Below are positions 1 through 8,012 of a DNA stretch of 64,000 nucleotides, in pieces. Within the stretch, counting starts at the first letter, position 1, and every line of letters begins with the position of its first letter. A program made the position numbers and the translations under genes. The DNA is from Rhodococcus triatomae BKS 15-14 (lineage in GTDB: Bacteria; Actinomycetota; Actinomycetes; Mycobacteriales; Mycobacteriaceae). The stretch is from assembly GCA_000341795.1 (NCBI GenBank), contig AODO01000012.1, positions 124,001 to 188,000 of the forward strand. Reading direction: 5' to 3'. The notes beneath the pieces were generated by a model. That model did not search any database and was not told where the DNA came from. It worked only from the letters and a program-made list of their open reading frames with translations.

Positions 1-1158
1 AACTCCGCGCAGCGGGTGGCGATCTTCGCCGGCTACGGTGTGCGCGGCGCGCGGCCCGAACTGCTCGAGCTCGCCGACACCGTCGGTGCGCCGATCGGGC
101 ACAGCCTGCGCGGCAAGGAGTGGATCCAGTACGACAACCCCTTCGACGTCGGAATGACGGGTCTGCTCGGATACGGCGCCGCCCACGACGGGATGCACGA
201 CGCGGACCTGCTGCTCCTCGTCGGCACCGACTTCCCGTACGAGCAGTTCCTCCCCGACGACGTCCCGACGGCGCAGATCGACGTGGACGCGTCCCGGCTC
301 GGTCGGCGCACCGGGCTCGACCTCGCTGTTCACGGCGACACCGCCAGCACCCTGCGCGCGCTGGCCCCGCTCGTCGAACGGAAGACGGATCGCAGTTTCC
401 TCGAGGCCCAGCTCGCGAGGCACCGGACCCTCATGGACAAGGTGGTCGGCGCCTACACCGGCGACGTGAAGCAGAAGGTCCCGATTCATCCGGAGTACGC
501 GGCGTCGATCCTCGACGACGTCGCCGCTCCGGATGCCGTGTTCACCGCCGACACCGGTATGTGCAACGTGTGGACCGCGCGCTACCTGAATCCCAACGGG
601 GCGCGCCGATTCCTGTCCTCCGCGTTGCACGGGTCGATGGCCAATGCGCTGCCCCATGCGATCGGTGCGCAGGTCGCCAGTCCGGGCAGGCAGGTGATCT
701 CCATGTCCGGCGACGGCGGACTGTCGATGCTCCTCGGCGAGCTGGTCACGCTCGCGGCGACGGATCTCCCGGTCAAGGTCGTGGTGTTCAACAACTCCAC
801 TCTGGGCATGGTCAAGCTGGAGATGCTCGTCGACGGTCTGCCCGACTTCGGTGTCGACGTGCCGAACGTGGACTACGCGGCCGTCGCCGGCGCACTCGGG
901 CTGTTCGCACGCCGCGTCGACGCGCCCGGCGAGATCGAACCGGCGTTGCGCGCGGTCCTGGACCACCCCGGTCCCGCCCTGCTCGACCTGGTGACGGACC
1001 CGATGGCGCTGTCGTTGCCCCCGACGATCACGGCCGGGCAGGTGAAGGGCTTCGCGCTGGCGATGTCGAAGATGGTGATGGGCGGCGGAGCCGGCGAGGC
1101 CGTGAAGATGGCGAAGTCGAATCTGCGGAACATTCCCCGGCCTTCGCAGTTCGGGTAG
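1..1158 (+). CDS. poxB: Pyruvate oxidase/dehydrogenase-like ThDP enzyme, 3' part
   Basis: Partial: the reading frame is open at base 1, so the start lies upstream of the window. The visible ~385 residues cover the central FAD/nucleotide-type domain and the C-terminal thiamine-diphosphate domain. The ThDP signature begins at MSGDGGLSM and runs about 30 residues to VVVFNN. The tail (NIPRP followed by four residues) resembles PoxB-type enzymes, which decarboxylate pyruvate to acetate and pass electrons to quinone at the membrane. Acetolactate synthase or another ThDP decarboxylase is the main alternative, because the N-terminal domain is missing. A hairpin follows the stop and separates it from ilvA. 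Confidence 0.75.
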   Translation, partial: NSAQRVAIFAGYGVRGARPELLELADTVGAPIGHSLRGKEWIQYDNPFDVGMTGLLGYGAAHDGMHDADLLLLVGTDFPYEQFLPDDVPTAQIDVDASRLGRRTGLDLAVHGDTASTLRALAPLVERKTDRSFLEAQLARHRTLMDKVVGAYTGDVKQKVPIHPEYAASILDDVAAPDAVFTADTGMCNVWTARYLNPNGARRFLSSALHGSMANALPHAIGAQVASPGRQVISMSGDGGLSMLLGELVTLAATDLPVKVVVFNNSTLGMVKLEMLVDGLPDFGVDVPNVDYAAVAGALGLFARRVDAPGEIEPALRAVLDHPGPALLDLVTDPMALSLPPTITAGQVKGFALAMSKMVMGGGAGEAVKMAKSNLRNIPRPSQFG

Positions 1159-1168
1159 GGCGTGGCTT

Positions 1169-1212
1169 CCGATCCCTCCCGGATGCACCCGGGACTCGAC
1201 AGGCGGGATCGG
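1169..1212 (+). terminator. Nested hairpin downstream of poxB
   Basis: Outer arms CCGATCCC (1169-1176) and GGGATCGG (1205-1212) pair perfectly and enclose a second perfect hairpin, TCCCGG (1177-1182) with CCGGGA (1189-1194). It starts 10 bases after the poxB stop and ends about 70 bases before ilvA. There is no U-run, as is common in high-GC actinobacteria, so its role as a terminator is inferred. Confidence 0.5.
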
Positions 1213-1283
1213 GAGACACGTCCTGCGCGTGTCCAGAGCTGCCCGAGTGATCGCCGCGAGCCGAGAAGTGGCAGCATGGACGG

Positions 1284-2624
1284 GTGTCGAACACCCGAGA
1301 ACTTGCTGACGTGAAGGCTGCGCCGCTCGATGCGCGCGAGATCGATGCCGCCGCGAAGCGAATTTCGGGCGTCATCGACGCGACCCCACTGCAGTTCTGT
1401 CCGAGGCTCTCGGCCGCGACGGGCGCACGCGTCTTCCTCAAGCGGGAGGACCTGCAGATCGTCCGCTCGTTCAAGATTCGCGGCGCCTACAACCTGATCG
1501 TGCAGCTCAGCGACGCGGAGCGTGCCGCGGGCGTGGTGTGCGCCAGCGCAGGCAATCACGCGCAGGGCGTTGCCTACGCGTGCAGCAGCATGGGGATCCG
1601 CGGCCGGATCTACGTCCCCGCCAACACCCCGAAGCAGAAGCGCGACCGGATCCTCACTCACGGTGCGGGCCTCGTCGAGCTGATCGCGACGGGTCAAACC
1701 TACGACGCGGCGGCCGAGGCGGCGGTCGCGGACGCCCGCCGGACCGGTGCCACGATGGTGCCCCCCTTCGACGATCCGCGAACCGCCGCCGGCCAGGGCA
1801 CCATCGCCGCGGAGATCCTGGACCAGCTCGGTGAGGAGCCGGGAACGGTCATCGTTCCGGTCGGTGGTGGCGGTCTCATCGCCGGAATCGCCACGTACCT
1901 GCAGGAGCGGTCACCGCGGACGGCGATCGTCGGTGTGGAACCGAGCGGCGCGGCGTCGATGACGGCGGCGCTGGTGGCGGGGGCGCCGGTGACACTCCCC
2001 GAGATCGATCCGTTCGTCGACGGCACCGCGGTTCGCCGGATCGGTGACCTGCCGTTCACGGTGATGTCGAGCCTCGGCGGTGAGGTCGTCACGCACAGTT
2101 CGCTGCCGCTGGTCGCCCGCCAGGGTCCGGGTTCCGGCCACTTCACGATGACGCACTCCGACGAGGGCGCGGTGTGCACGGCGCTGCTCGGGCTCTACCA
2201 GAACGAGGGGATCATCGCCGAGCCGTCGGGTGCGCTCGCGGTGGCGGCGCTCGACAACCTCGTGGTGGAGCCCGGCTCGACGGTGGTGTGCCTGATCTCC
2301 GGCGGCAACAACGACGTCTCCCGTTACGGTGAGATCCTCGAACGCTCGCTGGTGCACCTCGGGCTCAAGCACTATTTCCTCGTCGACTTCCCGCAGGAAC
2401 CGGGCGCGTTGCGCCGCTTCCTCGACGAGGTGCTCGGCCCTGACGACGACATCACGCTGTTCGAGTACGTGAAGCGGAACAACCGGGAGACGGGCGCCGC
2501 GCTTGTCGGTGTCGAACTCGGTTCCGCGGACGGCATCACGTCGCTGCTCGAGCGGATGGCGTCCTCGCCGATGAAGGTCGAGCAGCTGGAACCGGGTTCG
2601 CCGGCGTACCGGTACCTGACGTAG
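1284..2624 (+). CDS. ilvA: Threonine ammonia-lyase (threonine deaminase)
   Basis: 446 residues, GTG start. It is a PLP enzyme converting threonine to 2-oxobutanoate, the first step toward isoleucine. The PLP-lysine motif SFKIRGAYN places Lys at residue 64, and the glycine-rich phosphate loop VGGGGL is present. The C-terminal ~90 residues (from about HYFLVDFPQEPGALRRFL) form a single ACT-like regulatory domain, as in the shorter actinobacterial IlvA, rather than the two of E. coli IlvA. It probably forms its own transcription unit between the poxB hairpin and gabD. No T-box or attenuator-like leader was seen upstream. Confidence 0.93.
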   Translation: MSNTRELADVKAAPLDAREIDAAAKRISGVIDATPLQFCPRLSAATGARVFLKREDLQIVRSFKIRGAYNLIVQLSDAERAAGVVCASAGNHAQGVAYACSSMGIRGRIYVPANTPKQKRDRILTHGAGLVELIATGQTYDAAAEAAVADARRTGATMVPPFDDPRTAAGQGTIAAEILDQLGEEPGTVIVPVGGGGLIAGIATYLQERSPRTAIVGVEPSGAASMTAALVAGAPVTLPEIDPFVDGTAVRRIGDLPFTVMSSLGGEVVTHSSLPLVARQGPGSGHFTMTHSDEGAVCTALLGLYQNEGIIAEPSGALAVAALDNLVVEPGSTVVCLISGGNNDVSRYGEILERSLVHLGLKHYFLVDFPQEPGALRRFLDEVLGPDDDITLFEYVKRNNRETGAALVGVELGSADGITSLLERMASSPMKVEQLEPGSPAYRYLT

Positions 2625-2633
2625 GCGCGGACC

Positions 2634-2753
2634 ATGGGCGTGCTGTGGGCGATGACGCTGCCGGGCCTGGTGGTCCACGTCGACATCACCACGAACCGGG
2701 TGACGCTGCGGGGGCCGTCCGTCGGCGACGCGCCGGGGTTGCCGGCGGAGTGA
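2634..2753 (+). CDS. Possible 39-residue remnant downstream of ilvA
   Basis: A short frame in phase with ilvA begins four codons after its stop. The predicted C-terminal half (VTLRGPSV near residues 24-31) resembles the end of DapF/PhzF-fold isomerases, which commonly finish with a similar beta-strand and GPA motif. No Shine-Dalgarno sequence is evident. It is most likely non-coding sequence or an eroded C-terminal fragment; the resemblance is from memory only. Confidence 0.18.
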   Translation: MGVLWAMTLPGLVVHVDITTNRVTLRGPSVGDAPGLPAE

Positions 2754-2785
2754 CCGCAGGCCGAACCGATGGAAAGGTGAAGACC

Positions 2786-4243
2786 ATGAGCAACTTCGAC
2801 GCCCTCCTCTCCTCGGTGCCGACCGGTCTCTGGATCGACGGCGGACAGTCCGACGCCGCCGGAGGTGGTGAGTTCGACGTGCACGATCCCGCCACGGGTG
2901 ACGTGCTGGCGTCGGTGGCCGACGCGACGGAGCCGGACGCGGTGCGGGCACTGGACTCGGCGTGCCGCGTGCAGCGCGAGTGGGCCGCGACGGCACCCCG
3001 TCAGCGCGCCGAGATCCTGCGCGCGGCATGGCAACTCGTCACCGATCGGGCCGAGGACTTCGCCCTCCTGATGACGTTGGAGATGGGCAAGGCGCTCCCC
3101 GAGAGTCGTGGTGAGGTTGCCTACGGTGCCGAGTTCCTGCGCTGGTTCAGCGAGGAGGCGCCGCGGATCCAGGGCCGGTACACCACCGCACCCTCCGGCA
3201 ACGGCCGCATCCTCGTGACCAAGGCTCCCGTCGGGCCGTGCCTGGCGATCACCCCGTGGAACTTCCCGCTCGCGATGGGGACCCGCAAGATCGGGCCCGC
3301 GCTGGCGGCGGGATGCACGATGATCGTCAAACCCGCCGAGGCGACACCGTTGACGATGCTGCTCCTGGCGCAGGTGTTCACCGAGGCGGGCCTGCCCGAC
3401 GGTGTGCTGTCGGTGCTGCCGACCTCCAGCCCGGCCGAGGTGAGCGGTCCGCTGATGTCGGACCCCAGGCTGCGCAAGGTGACCTTCACCGGGTCGACCG
3501 CGGTCGGGCGAAAACTGATCGAACAGTCGGCGTCGCAGGTGTTGCGGGTGTCGATGGAACTCGGCGGCAATGCGCCGTTCATCGTGTTCGACGACGCGGA
3601 CGTCGATGCGGCCGTCGACGGTGCGATGGCGGCGAAGATGCGCAACGGCGGCGAGGCGTGCACGGCCGCGAACCGGCTGATCGTCGCGAACTCGGTGCGG
3701 GAGGAGTTCACCTCCAAGCTCACCGAGCGAATCGCGGCGATGAGGGTCGGCCCCGGATACGAGGAGGGCACCCAGATCGGCCCGCTCATCACGCAGAAGC
3801 AGCGCAGCAGCGTCGCCGAGCTGGTCGAGGAGGCCGTCGCGTCCGGTGCCCGGGTCCGCACCGGCGGCGCACCGGTCGACGGACCGGGCTGGTTCTACCA
3901 GCCGACGGTCCTCGACGACGTGCCAGTCGAGTCCCGGATCGTTGCGGAGGAGATCTTCGGTCCGGTCGCGGCGATCACCGGTTTCGACACCGAGGACGAG
4001 GCGATCGCCGCGGCCAACGCAACCGAATTCGGTTTGGCTGCATACATCTACACGCAGTCCCTCGACCGGTCACTTCGAGTCGCCGACGCACTCGAGTCGG
4101 GGATGGTCGGAGTGAACCGCGGAGTCATCTCCGACCCGGCAGCGCCCTTCGGTGGAGTGAAGCAGTCCGGGCTGGGCAGTGAGGGCGGTACCGAGGGGAT
4201 CGAGGAATATCTCGAGACGAAGTACATCGCGCTCGAATCCTGA
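2786..4243 (+). CDS. gabD: Succinate-semialdehyde dehydrogenase (NAD(P)+)
   Basis: 485 residues from the ATG at 2786, which has GGAAAGG at 2771-2777. The frame stays open further upstream, but no upstream start has a ribosome site. Aldehyde dehydrogenase family hallmarks are intact: PWNFPLAMGTRKIGPALAAG, TFTGSTAVGRK for cofactor binding, general-base Glu258 in MELGGNAP and catalytic Cys292 in GEACTAANR. It oxidises succinate semialdehyde to succinate in GABA and related catabolism. A closely related semialdehyde dehydrogenase specificity cannot be excluded from sequence. A strong hairpin follows the stop. Confidence 0.85.
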   Translation: MSNFDALLSSVPTGLWIDGGQSDAAGGGEFDVHDPATGDVLASVADATEPDAVRALDSACRVQREWAATAPRQRAEILRAAWQLVTDRAEDFALLMTLEMGKALPESRGEVAYGAEFLRWFSEEAPRIQGRYTTAPSGNGRILVTKAPVGPCLAITPWNFPLAMGTRKIGPALAAGCTMIVKPAEATPLTMLLLAQVFTEAGLPDGVLSVLPTSSPAEVSGPLMSDPRLRKVTFTGSTAVGRKLIEQSASQVLRVSMELGGNAPFIVFDDADVDAAVDGAMAAKMRNGGEACTAANRLIVANSVREEFTSKLTERIAAMRVGPGYEEGTQIGPLITQKQRSSVAELVEEAVASGARVRTGGAPVDGPGWFYQPTVLDDVPVESRIVAEEIFGPVAAITGFDTEDEAIAAANATEFGLAAYIYTQSLDRSLRVADALESGMVGVNRGVISDPAAPFGGVKQSGLGSEGGTEGIEEYLETKYIALES

Positions 4244-4254
4244 CGGAACGAGTC

Positions 4255-4286
4255 GGGCCGCAGGAGAACGAATCCTCCTGCGGCCC
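4255..4286. terminator. Bidirectional terminator between gabD and the protease gene
   Basis: Perfect 12-bp arms GGGCCGCAGGAG (4255-4266) and CTCCTGCGGCCC (4275-4286) with an 8-base loop, in the 50-base gap between two convergent stop codons. The position and perfect pairing fit a shared terminator. Confidence 0.8.
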
Positions 4287-4293
4287 GGTCATG

Positions 4294-5334
4294 TCAGTTG
4301 TTTGTCAGCGTGAAACCGACCCCGTACCCGTGTGTCCGCTTGTCGGTGTGATTCGTGTTCAGATCATCGAGGATGTTCTTCGCCGACGTGAACACGAACG
4401 GCACCGGATGCAGCCATGTGAGGGGTACTTCCCCGAAGATGATGCCGGTCCACTTGCCGGTGCCTTTCATAACCACGGGTCCGCCCGAGTCTCCGGGTTG
4501 GTTGGCCGCGGATGCCCAGAAGACCCCGTCCTTCTGCGCAACAGTTCGCCCGGTACTTGGGGCGACAAACTCGTAATGGACTCCATTGACATATGCGCTG
4601 ATGGGTTCCCGAGCGGACACGGCGCCGTAGGTTTCAATGGAGTCGTTGTAGGGGAAGGCCCTCGGCCGTGCAAGCGCGCCTGTCGAATCGGTGTGGAGCG
4701 AGTTCACCCTGAACTCGCTCCCGGCGGCGTTCATCACCTTCTCGCCAGACTTGTCGTAGACCTGACTTGTCAGTTGCACATCAGGAGCGAACTCGATAAC
4801 CATGTAGTCGGTCCGTGAGTCGAGGTCCGTCTTTTTCTTACCTTCGGGTGAGTTGTGGTCGCAATGGCCTGGCAGCCAGACCTCTGACCCCGTTTTGTCG
4901 CATTCAACTGGATCGACCCAGCGGATCCATCCGATGGGGCTGGTGTCTGTCTGGGGATTGTTCACCGCGTGCTTGCGGGCATTGCGGTCCCAAATTGGAT
5001 GGGTGTTCGTTGTGATCTCGACGCCTCGTTGAACTGTCTGTTCCGGGTTTGTGCTGTACCACGGGTTGCAGTGACCGGCTGTGATTCCGATTTTGCGGCC
5101 AGCTGAGTCGGTGCCAACTGCCCCGAGGGTGCAGCCGAAGGGCGTTTCGATGTACATGCCGGGGTAGGCCACGCGACTTAGGCCTTTGGCGACGGGATCG
5201 AAGGGGGTCCAGCTTCCTTGGTCACCCACCGTGACGTCACCTGTCTCGCTGGCACTCGCGGTGCCAGCGGACACCGTGCCGATGCTCGCCGCCAGTGCCA
5301 GGGCAGCAGCGCCGAGCTTCAGAGCTTTTCTCAT
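4294..5334 (-). CDS. Secreted trypsin-like (S1-fold) serine protease
   Basis: 346 residues from the ATG at 5334, preceded by AGGGAGA at 5344-5350 with 9-base spacing. A typical Sec signal peptide (MRKALKLG, alanine-rich core) ends near ASA at residue 28. The chymotrypsin-fold triad is visible: His88 in ITAGHC, Asp176 in TDYMVIEF and Ser283 in PGDSGGPV, giving an extracellular endopeptidase or a regulated serine hydrolase. The gene is less GC-rich than its surroundings (two sampled 60-base lines, from 4741 and 5041, are about 52% and 58% GC), suggesting recent acquisition. The substrate is unknown. Confidence 0.8.
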   Translation of the reverse strand: MRKALKLGAAALALAASIGTVSAGTASASETGDVTVGDQGSWTPFDPVAKGLSRVAYPGMYIETPFGCTLGAVGTDSAGRKIGITAGHCNPWYSTNPEQTVQRGVEITTNTHPIWDRNARKHAVNNPQTDTSPIGWIRWVDPVECDKTGSEVWLPGHCDHNSPEGKKKTDLDSRTDYMVIEFAPDVQLTSQVYDKSGEKVMNAAGSEFRVNSLHTDSTGALARPRAFPYNDSIETYGAVSAREPISAYVNGVHYEFVAPSTGRTVAQKDGVFWASAANQPGDSGGPVVMKGTGKWTGIIFGEVPLTWLHPVPFVFTSAKNILDDLNTNHTDKRTHGYGVGFTLTNN

Positions 5335-5635
5335 CAGTGTGAATCTCCCTATTAGCATATTGTCGTTCAACTGAATTCGGACATGGCGAATTGACACGAA
5401 ACGTCACATTAAGGCGGTCGCGCAGGATTCAGCGGGTGGTCAACCTAAGCCGGTGATCGAGGTGAAGCCTCGTTCGTTGTTCCGCGCATCGTTCGGCGTC
5501 CTCTCAATGTGGGCAGTGCACGGTAGGTGCGCCGGGAGCGTACAGAAGGGTCTGTTCTAGTTGGGTGGATTGGGTGACGAAATGGAGAAGTGCGACGTAG
5601 CTGACAATCTGGCGGTGGGGCGCCGACGGGTCGGT
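5335..5635. other. Intergenic region between protease gene and treZ
   Basis: About 300 bases with no convincing gene. It must hold the protease promoter (minus strand, AT-rich 5340-5400) and the end of treZ transcription. No clear terminator hairpin or operator was recognised. Confidence 0.5.
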
Positions 5636-7372
5636 TCAGGATTCGAGCACCGCGAACGAGTGGCCGGGTACGACGGTCGCCGCGCCCGTCTCGTCCTGCG
5701 TCACCGGATCCCACCACAGCACCGGGCGACCGCCGAACGGCACGGTCACCGGATCTGTTCCGAGGTTGCATGCGAGTCGAATCCCTCTGCGATGCACAGT
5801 GATCCATTTGGCCTCTTCGTCGTAGTCGACGCGGACGTGGTCGAGCCACGGGTCGGTCAACTCGGTGCGCTGCGCGCGCAGCGTGAGCAGGTCCCGGTAG
5901 GTGTCCAGCAGCCGTGCGTGATGCCCGGAGGTGAGTTCCGACCAGTCGAGCTTCGAGTCGGCGAAGGTGTGCGGATCCTGCGGATCGGGGATCTCGGTCG
6001 CGGGCCAACCGTGGGCGGCGAACTCCGCGATCCGACCCTGCGCGGTTGCCGTGGCGAGTTCCGGCTCCGGATGCGATGTGAAGAACCGGAACGGTGTGCT
6101 CGCGCCCCACTCCTCTCCCATGAACAGCATCGGCGTGAAGGGGGAGCAGAGGATCAGCGCAGCCTTGATCGCGAGCTGCCCCGGCGCCAGGTACTCGCCC
6201 GGTCGATCGCCGGTGGCGCGGTTGCCGACCTGGTCGTGTGTGCACGTGTACGCGACCAGTGCGCTCGCGGGCGTGCGGCGTGTGTCGAGGGGGCGCCCGT
6301 GCACCCGAGCGCGGAAGCTCGAGTAGGTCCCCGCGTGGAAGAAGCCCTGACGGAATGTGGTCGCCAGGCATTGGAGAGATCCGAAATCCCCGTAGTAGCC
6401 CTGTCGCTCGCCGGACACGGCGGCGTGGACGGCGTGGTGCACGTCGTCGTCCCACTGCGCGTGCAACCCGTACCCGCCTGCCGATCGCGGCGTGACGAGC
6501 GTGGGGTTGTTGAGATCGGATTCGGCGATCAGCGTCAGCGGCCTGCGCAGATATGTCGACAGCGTCTCCACCTCGATCGCCAGTTCCTCGAGGAGGTGCG
6601 TGGCGGTGTGGTCGACGAGCGCGTGTACGGCGTCGAGGCGTAACCCGTCGATGTGGAAGTCCCGAAGCCAGCGCAGAGCGTTGTCGATGATGTACCGGCG
6701 CACCGGCCCGGAATCGGGTCCGTCGAGATTGATCGAAGCGCCCCACGTGTTCCGACCCGGTGCCAGGTACGGACCGAAGCGGTCCAGGTAGTTGCCCGAC
6801 GGCCCGAGATGGTTGTAGACGACGTCGAGGATCACGCCGAGACCGCGTTCGTGGCAGGCGCCGACGAACCGCTGCAGTCCGTCCGGGCCACCGTACGGTT
6901 CGTGCACCGCGTACCAGAGGACGCCGTCGTAGCCCCAGTTGTGAACTCCGTTGAATCCGTTGACGGGCATCAGTTCCACGAATCCGACACCGAGATCGAC
7001 GAGATGGTCGAGTCGGTCGACCGCGGCGTCGAATGTGCCGTCCGCGGTGAACGTGCCGATGTGCAGTTCGTAGACGACGCTGCCCGCGAGTTGCCGCCCG
7101 GTCCAACGGGAGTCGGTCCACGAATCGGGGTCCACCTCGTGCAGGGTCGACCGCGCGTGCACCCCCTCCGGCTGGCGCGGCGAGCGGGGGTCCGGCAGCA
7201 CGGTCTCGTCGTCGTCGAGAACGAAGCCGTAACGGCTGCCGGCGTCGGCGGGGAGTTCGGCGCGCCACCAGCCGTCGTCGTCGCGGGTCATGGGGTGCAG
7301 GTGGCCGTCCAGGTGCAGCCGCACCTGTCGGGGGATCGGGGCCCAGACGTCGAATTCGTGCGCGGTGCTCAC
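5636..7372 (-). CDS. treZ: Malto-oligosyltrehalose trehalohydrolase
   Basis: 578 residues from the GTG at 7372, chosen because family members begin with a short segment before the EFxVWAP motif; an ATG at 7390 would add six residues. It is a GH13 enzyme that releases trehalose from the maltooligosyltrehalose made by TreY. It has an N-terminal CBM48-like domain (DVWAPIPRQVRLHLDG) and barrel motifs DVVYNHLGPSGNYL, GLRLDAVHAL (nucleophile Asp), IAESDLN (acid Glu) and CTHDQVGNR (Asp). In M. tuberculosis (from memory) treX-treY-treZ are adjacent; here about 5 kb of other genes separate treZ from treY. Confidence 0.92.
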   Translation of the reverse strand: MSTAHEFDVWAPIPRQVRLHLDGHLHPMTRDDDGWWRAELPADAGSRYGFVLDDDETVLPDPRSPRQPEGVHARSTLHEVDPDSWTDSRWTGRQLAGSVVYELHIGTFTADGTFDAAVDRLDHLVDLGVGFVELMPVNGFNGVHNWGYDGVLWYAVHEPYGGPDGLQRFVGACHERGLGVILDVVYNHLGPSGNYLDRFGPYLAPGRNTWGASINLDGPDSGPVRRYIIDNALRWLRDFHIDGLRLDAVHALVDHTATHLLEELAIEVETLSTYLRRPLTLIAESDLNNPTLVTPRSAGGYGLHAQWDDDVHHAVHAAVSGERQGYYGDFGSLQCLATTFRQGFFHAGTYSSFRARVHGRPLDTRRTPASALVAYTCTHDQVGNRATGDRPGEYLAPGQLAIKAALILCSPFTPMLFMGEEWGASTPFRFFTSHPEPELATATAQGRIAEFAAHGWPATEIPDPQDPHTFADSKLDWSELTSGHHARLLDTYRDLLTLRAQRTELTDPWLDHVRVDYDEEAKWITVHRRGIRLACNLGTDPVTVPFGGRPVLWWDPVTQDETGAATVVPGHSFAVLES

Positions 7373-7633
7373 CGCACCAGCATGCCGCACCGGCCGGTCG
7401 CATGTCGGGCGCCGGAGTGCTCGTACCGCCGAACCGGGTTGCCCGCTCGGAACTTTGATTGAACGGCAAACTAGGGGTTAACGCTTCCTCTCGGAGGAGA
7501 CGGCGGCCTGGTCCGGGGTGTATGTTGCAGATTCGAGATTGACGGCACGCAAAGAAGCGGCGGTCAGGCGATGGGGGTCGCCGAACCGTGAGTTTTCTGT
7601 GACCGACAATTACAGATCAGCAAACCGGGGAGG

Positions 7634-7960
7634 GTGAGCGTGGCGTACGTGAATTCGTGGCACCGAGGTGGTGCCGGGACGGAACTCGTCGGCGGCTGGC
7701 GGGTGGAGTCCACCTTCACGGTCGAGCTCTGTGTCGTGCCTGGGTGCGCGCGGCCGGTGGCCGCGGCGGGCGGCGCGTGCACCAGGTGCCGCGCCGGGTA
7801 TGGCAGCTGGATTCGGCTGGACGACTCCGTGTCGGGTACCCACTGCGGACTGTGCGGCGCGGCGGACCTCCTCATCCTGGGAGATGCGCTGTGCCAGGAC
7901 TGCGCCGAGATCGCGGACACCCGAGTCGGTACCCGGGGCGGGATGCGAGCCACGGGCTGA
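7634..7960 (+). CDS. Small zinc-ribbon-like hypothetical protein
   Basis: 108 residues; a GTG at 7640 is an alternative start with better spacing from GGGGAGGG (7627-7633). No family was recognised. The distinctive feature is four cysteine pairs in order: CVVPGC, CTRC, CGLC and CQDC, consistent with two zinc-binding ribbons. There is no signal peptide or membrane segment. It is transcribed toward the hpnE-like gene 50 bases downstream, which seems to have its own promoter. The regular CxxC spacing and the ribosome site argue that it is real; function is unknown. Confidence 0.5.
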   Translation: MSVAYVNSWHRGGAGTELVGGWRVESTFTVELCVVPGCARPVAAAGGACTRCRAGYGSWIRLDDSVSGTHCGLCGAADLLILGDALCQDCAEIADTRVGTRGGMRATG

Positions 7961-8000
7961 GTGGTTCGGGCGAATCGGCTCGCGGGGTCGCCGGGCGCCC

Positions 8001-8006
8001 TACGCT
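8001..8006 (+). promoter_or_regulatory. -10 box for a leaderless hpnE-like transcript
   Basis: TACGCT lies exactly 6 bases before the ATG at 8013, and there is no Shine-Dalgarno sequence. This TANNNT-N6-ATG arrangement is the usual signature of leaderless mRNAs in actinobacteria. Confidence 0.45.
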
Positions 8007-8012
8007 GACCAC

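Noticed and set aside
1159..1283. Possible attenuator or T-box before ilvA
   Set aside because: The nested hairpin sits right after the poxB stop and no specifier, T-box bulge or leader peptide was found, so a terminator is simpler.
5445..7469. Arg/Pro-rich minus-strand frame overlapping treZ
   Set aside because: Alternative frame of treZ with low-complexity arginine runs, as produced by high-GC coding DNA.
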